From NCBI GenBank assembly GCA_002973635.1, contig CP027224.1, positions 1,064,501-1,128,500 on the forward strand: a stretch of DNA of 64,000 bases, in the 5' to 3' direction. Below, piece by piece: positions 62,652 to 64,000 of the stretch. The stretch comes from Lysinibacillus sp. B2A1. Lineage in GTDB: Bacteria; Bacillota; Bacilli; Bacillales_A; Planococcaceae. Position numbers and translations under genes: made by a program. The notes beneath the pieces were generated by a model. That model saw only the letters and a program-made list of their open reading frames with translations, was not told the DNA's origin and did not search any database. Each line of letters opens with the position of its first letter. Position 1 is the first letter of the stretch.

Positions 62652-64000
62652 ATGGTAGTAGGAGATTTCCCGATCGAAACAGATACTCTTGTCATTGGTT
62701 CAGGTCCTGGAGGATATGTAGCAGCAATTCGTGCAGCTCAAACTGGCCAAAAAGTAACAATCGTTGAAAAAAATGTACTTGGTGGTGTGTGCTTAAACGT
62801 AGGCTGTATCCCATCAAAAGCATTAATTTCAGTAGGTCACCGTTTTGAGCAAGCTAAACATTCAGATGACATGGGAATCATCGCTTCTGATGTGAAATTA
62901 GACTTCTCAAAAGCACAAGCATTTAAAGACAGCGTTGTTAAAAAATTAACTGGCGGTGTTGAAGGCTTACTTAAAGGTAATAAAGTTGAAATTGTACAAG
63001 GTGAAGCTTATTTCGTTGACGCCCATTCAGTGCGTATCATCAATGGTGAATCTGCTCAAACTTACACATTTAACAATGTCATTATTGCAACAGGTTCTCG
63101 TCCGGTTGAAATTCCAACATTCAAATTCTCTGAGCGCGTACTAAATTCTACTGGTGCACTTTCTTTACAAGAAGTTCCTGGTAAATTAGTTGTTATCGGT
63201 GGAGGTTATATTGGTACAGAGCTAGGATCAGCTTACGCAAACCTTGGCTCTCAAGTAACAATTATTGAAGGCGGAAAAGATATTTTAGCTGGCTTCGAAA
63301 AACAAATGACGCAAATCGTGAAAAAAGGCCTTAAAAAGAAAGGCGTTGAAATTGAAGTTAACGCATCTGCAAAAGGCGTTGAAGAAACTGAAAACGGCGT
63401 AGTTGTAACATATGAAGTTGGCGGAGAAGAGAAAAAAGTTGAAGCTGATTACGTATTAGTTACTGTAGGTCGTCGTCCAAATACAGATGAAATGGGCCTT
63501 GCTGAAATCGGTATTGAATTCGGTGAACGCGGTCTTATTAATGTTGACAAACAATGTCGTACAAATATTCAAAACATCTATGCAATTGGTGATATCGTTG
63601 CAGGTCCTCAGCTTGCACATAAAGCATCTTACGAAGGTAAAGTTGCTGCTGAAGCGATTGCTGGTGAAAAATCAGTAGTTGACTATTTAGCTGTTCCTGC
63701 TGTATGCTTCACAGATCCAGAAATGGCAACAGTTGGTTACAACGAAGACCAAGCTAAAACGGAAGGCATCGAATACACTGCAGCGAAATTCCCATTCGCA
63801 GCAAATGGTCGTGCTCTTGCATTAAACCAATCAGAAGGTTTCGTGAAGCTTGTTGCTCGTAAAGAAGATGGTTTATTAATTGGTGCTCAAATCGTAGGTG
63901 CTGGTGCATCTGATATGATCGCTGAAATGGGCTTAGCAATCGAAGGCGGTATGACTGCTGAAGATATCGCATTAACAATTCATGCTCACCCAACATTAGG
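62652..64000 (+). CDS. pdhD: PdhD, dihydrolipoamide dehydrogenase (E3), partial
   Basis: About 449 residues of a flavoprotein disulfide reductase, cut at the window edge; the usual length is about 470. The FAD loop is [17 protein letters not shown], the redox disulfide is [13 protein letters not shown], and the NAD loop is [20 protein letters not shown]. The catalytic His-Glu pair lies in the visible end (HAHPTL). It starts at ATG 62652, 5 bp after the pdhC stop, where GGAGG in the end of pdhC serves as ribosome site. Confidence 0.96.
   Translation, partial: MVVGDFPIETDTLVIGSGPGGYVAAIRAAQTGQKVTIVEKNVLGGVCLNVGCIPSKALISVGHRFEQAKHSDDMGIIASDVKLDFSKAQAFKDSVVKKLTGGVEGLLKGNKVEIVQGEAYFVDAHSVRIINGESAQTYTFNNVIIATGSRPVEIPTFKFSERVLNSTGALSLQEVPGKLVVIGGGYIGTELGSAYANLGSQVTIIEGGKDILAGFEKQMTQIVKKGLKKKGVEIEVNASAKGVEETENGVVVTYEVGGEEKKVEADYVLVTVGRRPNTDEMGLAEIGIEFGERGLINVDKQCRTNIQNIYAIGDIVAGPQLAHKASYEGKVAAEAIAGEKSVVDYLAVPAVCFTDPEMATVGYNEDQAKTEGIEYTAAKFPFAANGRALALNQSEGFVKLVARKEDGLLIGAQIVGAGASDMIAEMGLAIEGGMTAEDIALTIHAHPTL

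Overview
The window looks like chromosomal DNA of a low-GC Gram-positive spore-former in or near Lysinibacillus (Bacillales, Planococcaceae/Caryophanaceae). The evidence is AT-rich codon use, strong AGGAGG-type ribosome sites, T-tract terminators, a TPP riboswitch, RNase J1 with RpoY, KtrC, YkuU/YkuV, a ComP/ComA/ComQ pheromone system, SLH-anchored surface protein and a pdhABCD operon. Several blocks (ktrC, rnjA-rpoY-ykrA, def, pdhABCD) follow Bacillus subtilis gene order with accessory genes between them. The genus is inferred; no rRNA is present.

Layout: 1-4.4 kb is the end of a MoxR/DUF58/von Willebrand A operon. 4.5-6.5 kb holds TPP-riboswitch-controlled thiW and a NorA-like efflux pump. 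6.9-14.4 kb is an unusual biosynthetic-looking operon: LuxE-like acyl-adenylating enzyme, IscU-like scaffold, cysteine desulfurase, a UbiU/UbiV-like pair of U32-family proteins, a non-canonical acyl-CoA dehydrogenase and an EmrB/QacA exporter broken by one frameshift. A transglutaminase-like gene follows. 15.3-19.6 kb is a rearranged ComQXPA quorum-sensing locus: comP-comA-comQ on the minus strand and a divergent 59-residue ComX-like precursor with Trp four residues from its C-terminus. Two 16-bp ComA-box-like direct repeats, 21 bp apart, lie between comP and comX, and a 14/16 match lies upstream of the biosynthetic operon.

19.6-24 kb is a spermidine/putrescine ABC operon (XRE-cupin regulator, potABCD). 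24.4-25.5 kb is ykuU-ykuV. 25.6-26.0 kb is a 42-bp minisatellite with no gene. 26.2-27.3 kb is ktrC and a small membrane protein. 27.4-31.3 kb is dctP with divergent dctSR for C4-dicarboxylates. Then come a GNAT acetyltransferase, mprF, a DHA3 efflux pump, a sensor-less histidine kinase with a BTAD-type response regulator, a 1039-residue LRR/SLH surface protein and a YngK-like glycoside hydrolase.

43.5-47.5 kb is a SwrC-like RND pump with a divergent TetR regulator whose predicted operator lies inside the pump promoter. 47.6-48.5 kb holds a frameshifted eukaryotic-type protein kinase translationally coupled to a 57-residue Ser/Arg-rich protein. 48.6-51.9 kb is rnjA-rpoY, a self-contained gene for a 23-residue cationic peptide, and ykrA. 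51.9-58.1 kb is a 2-aminoethylphosphonate uptake and degradation operon (ABC transporter, phnW, phnX) with a DeoR regulator. 58.3-64 kb is def and pdhABCD, the last gene cut by the window edge.

The most promising undescribed system is the 6.9-19.6 kb region: an Fe-S-dependent, possibly oxygen-independent hydroxylation module with its own cluster-assembly genes and exporter, beside a pheromone circuit that may control it.
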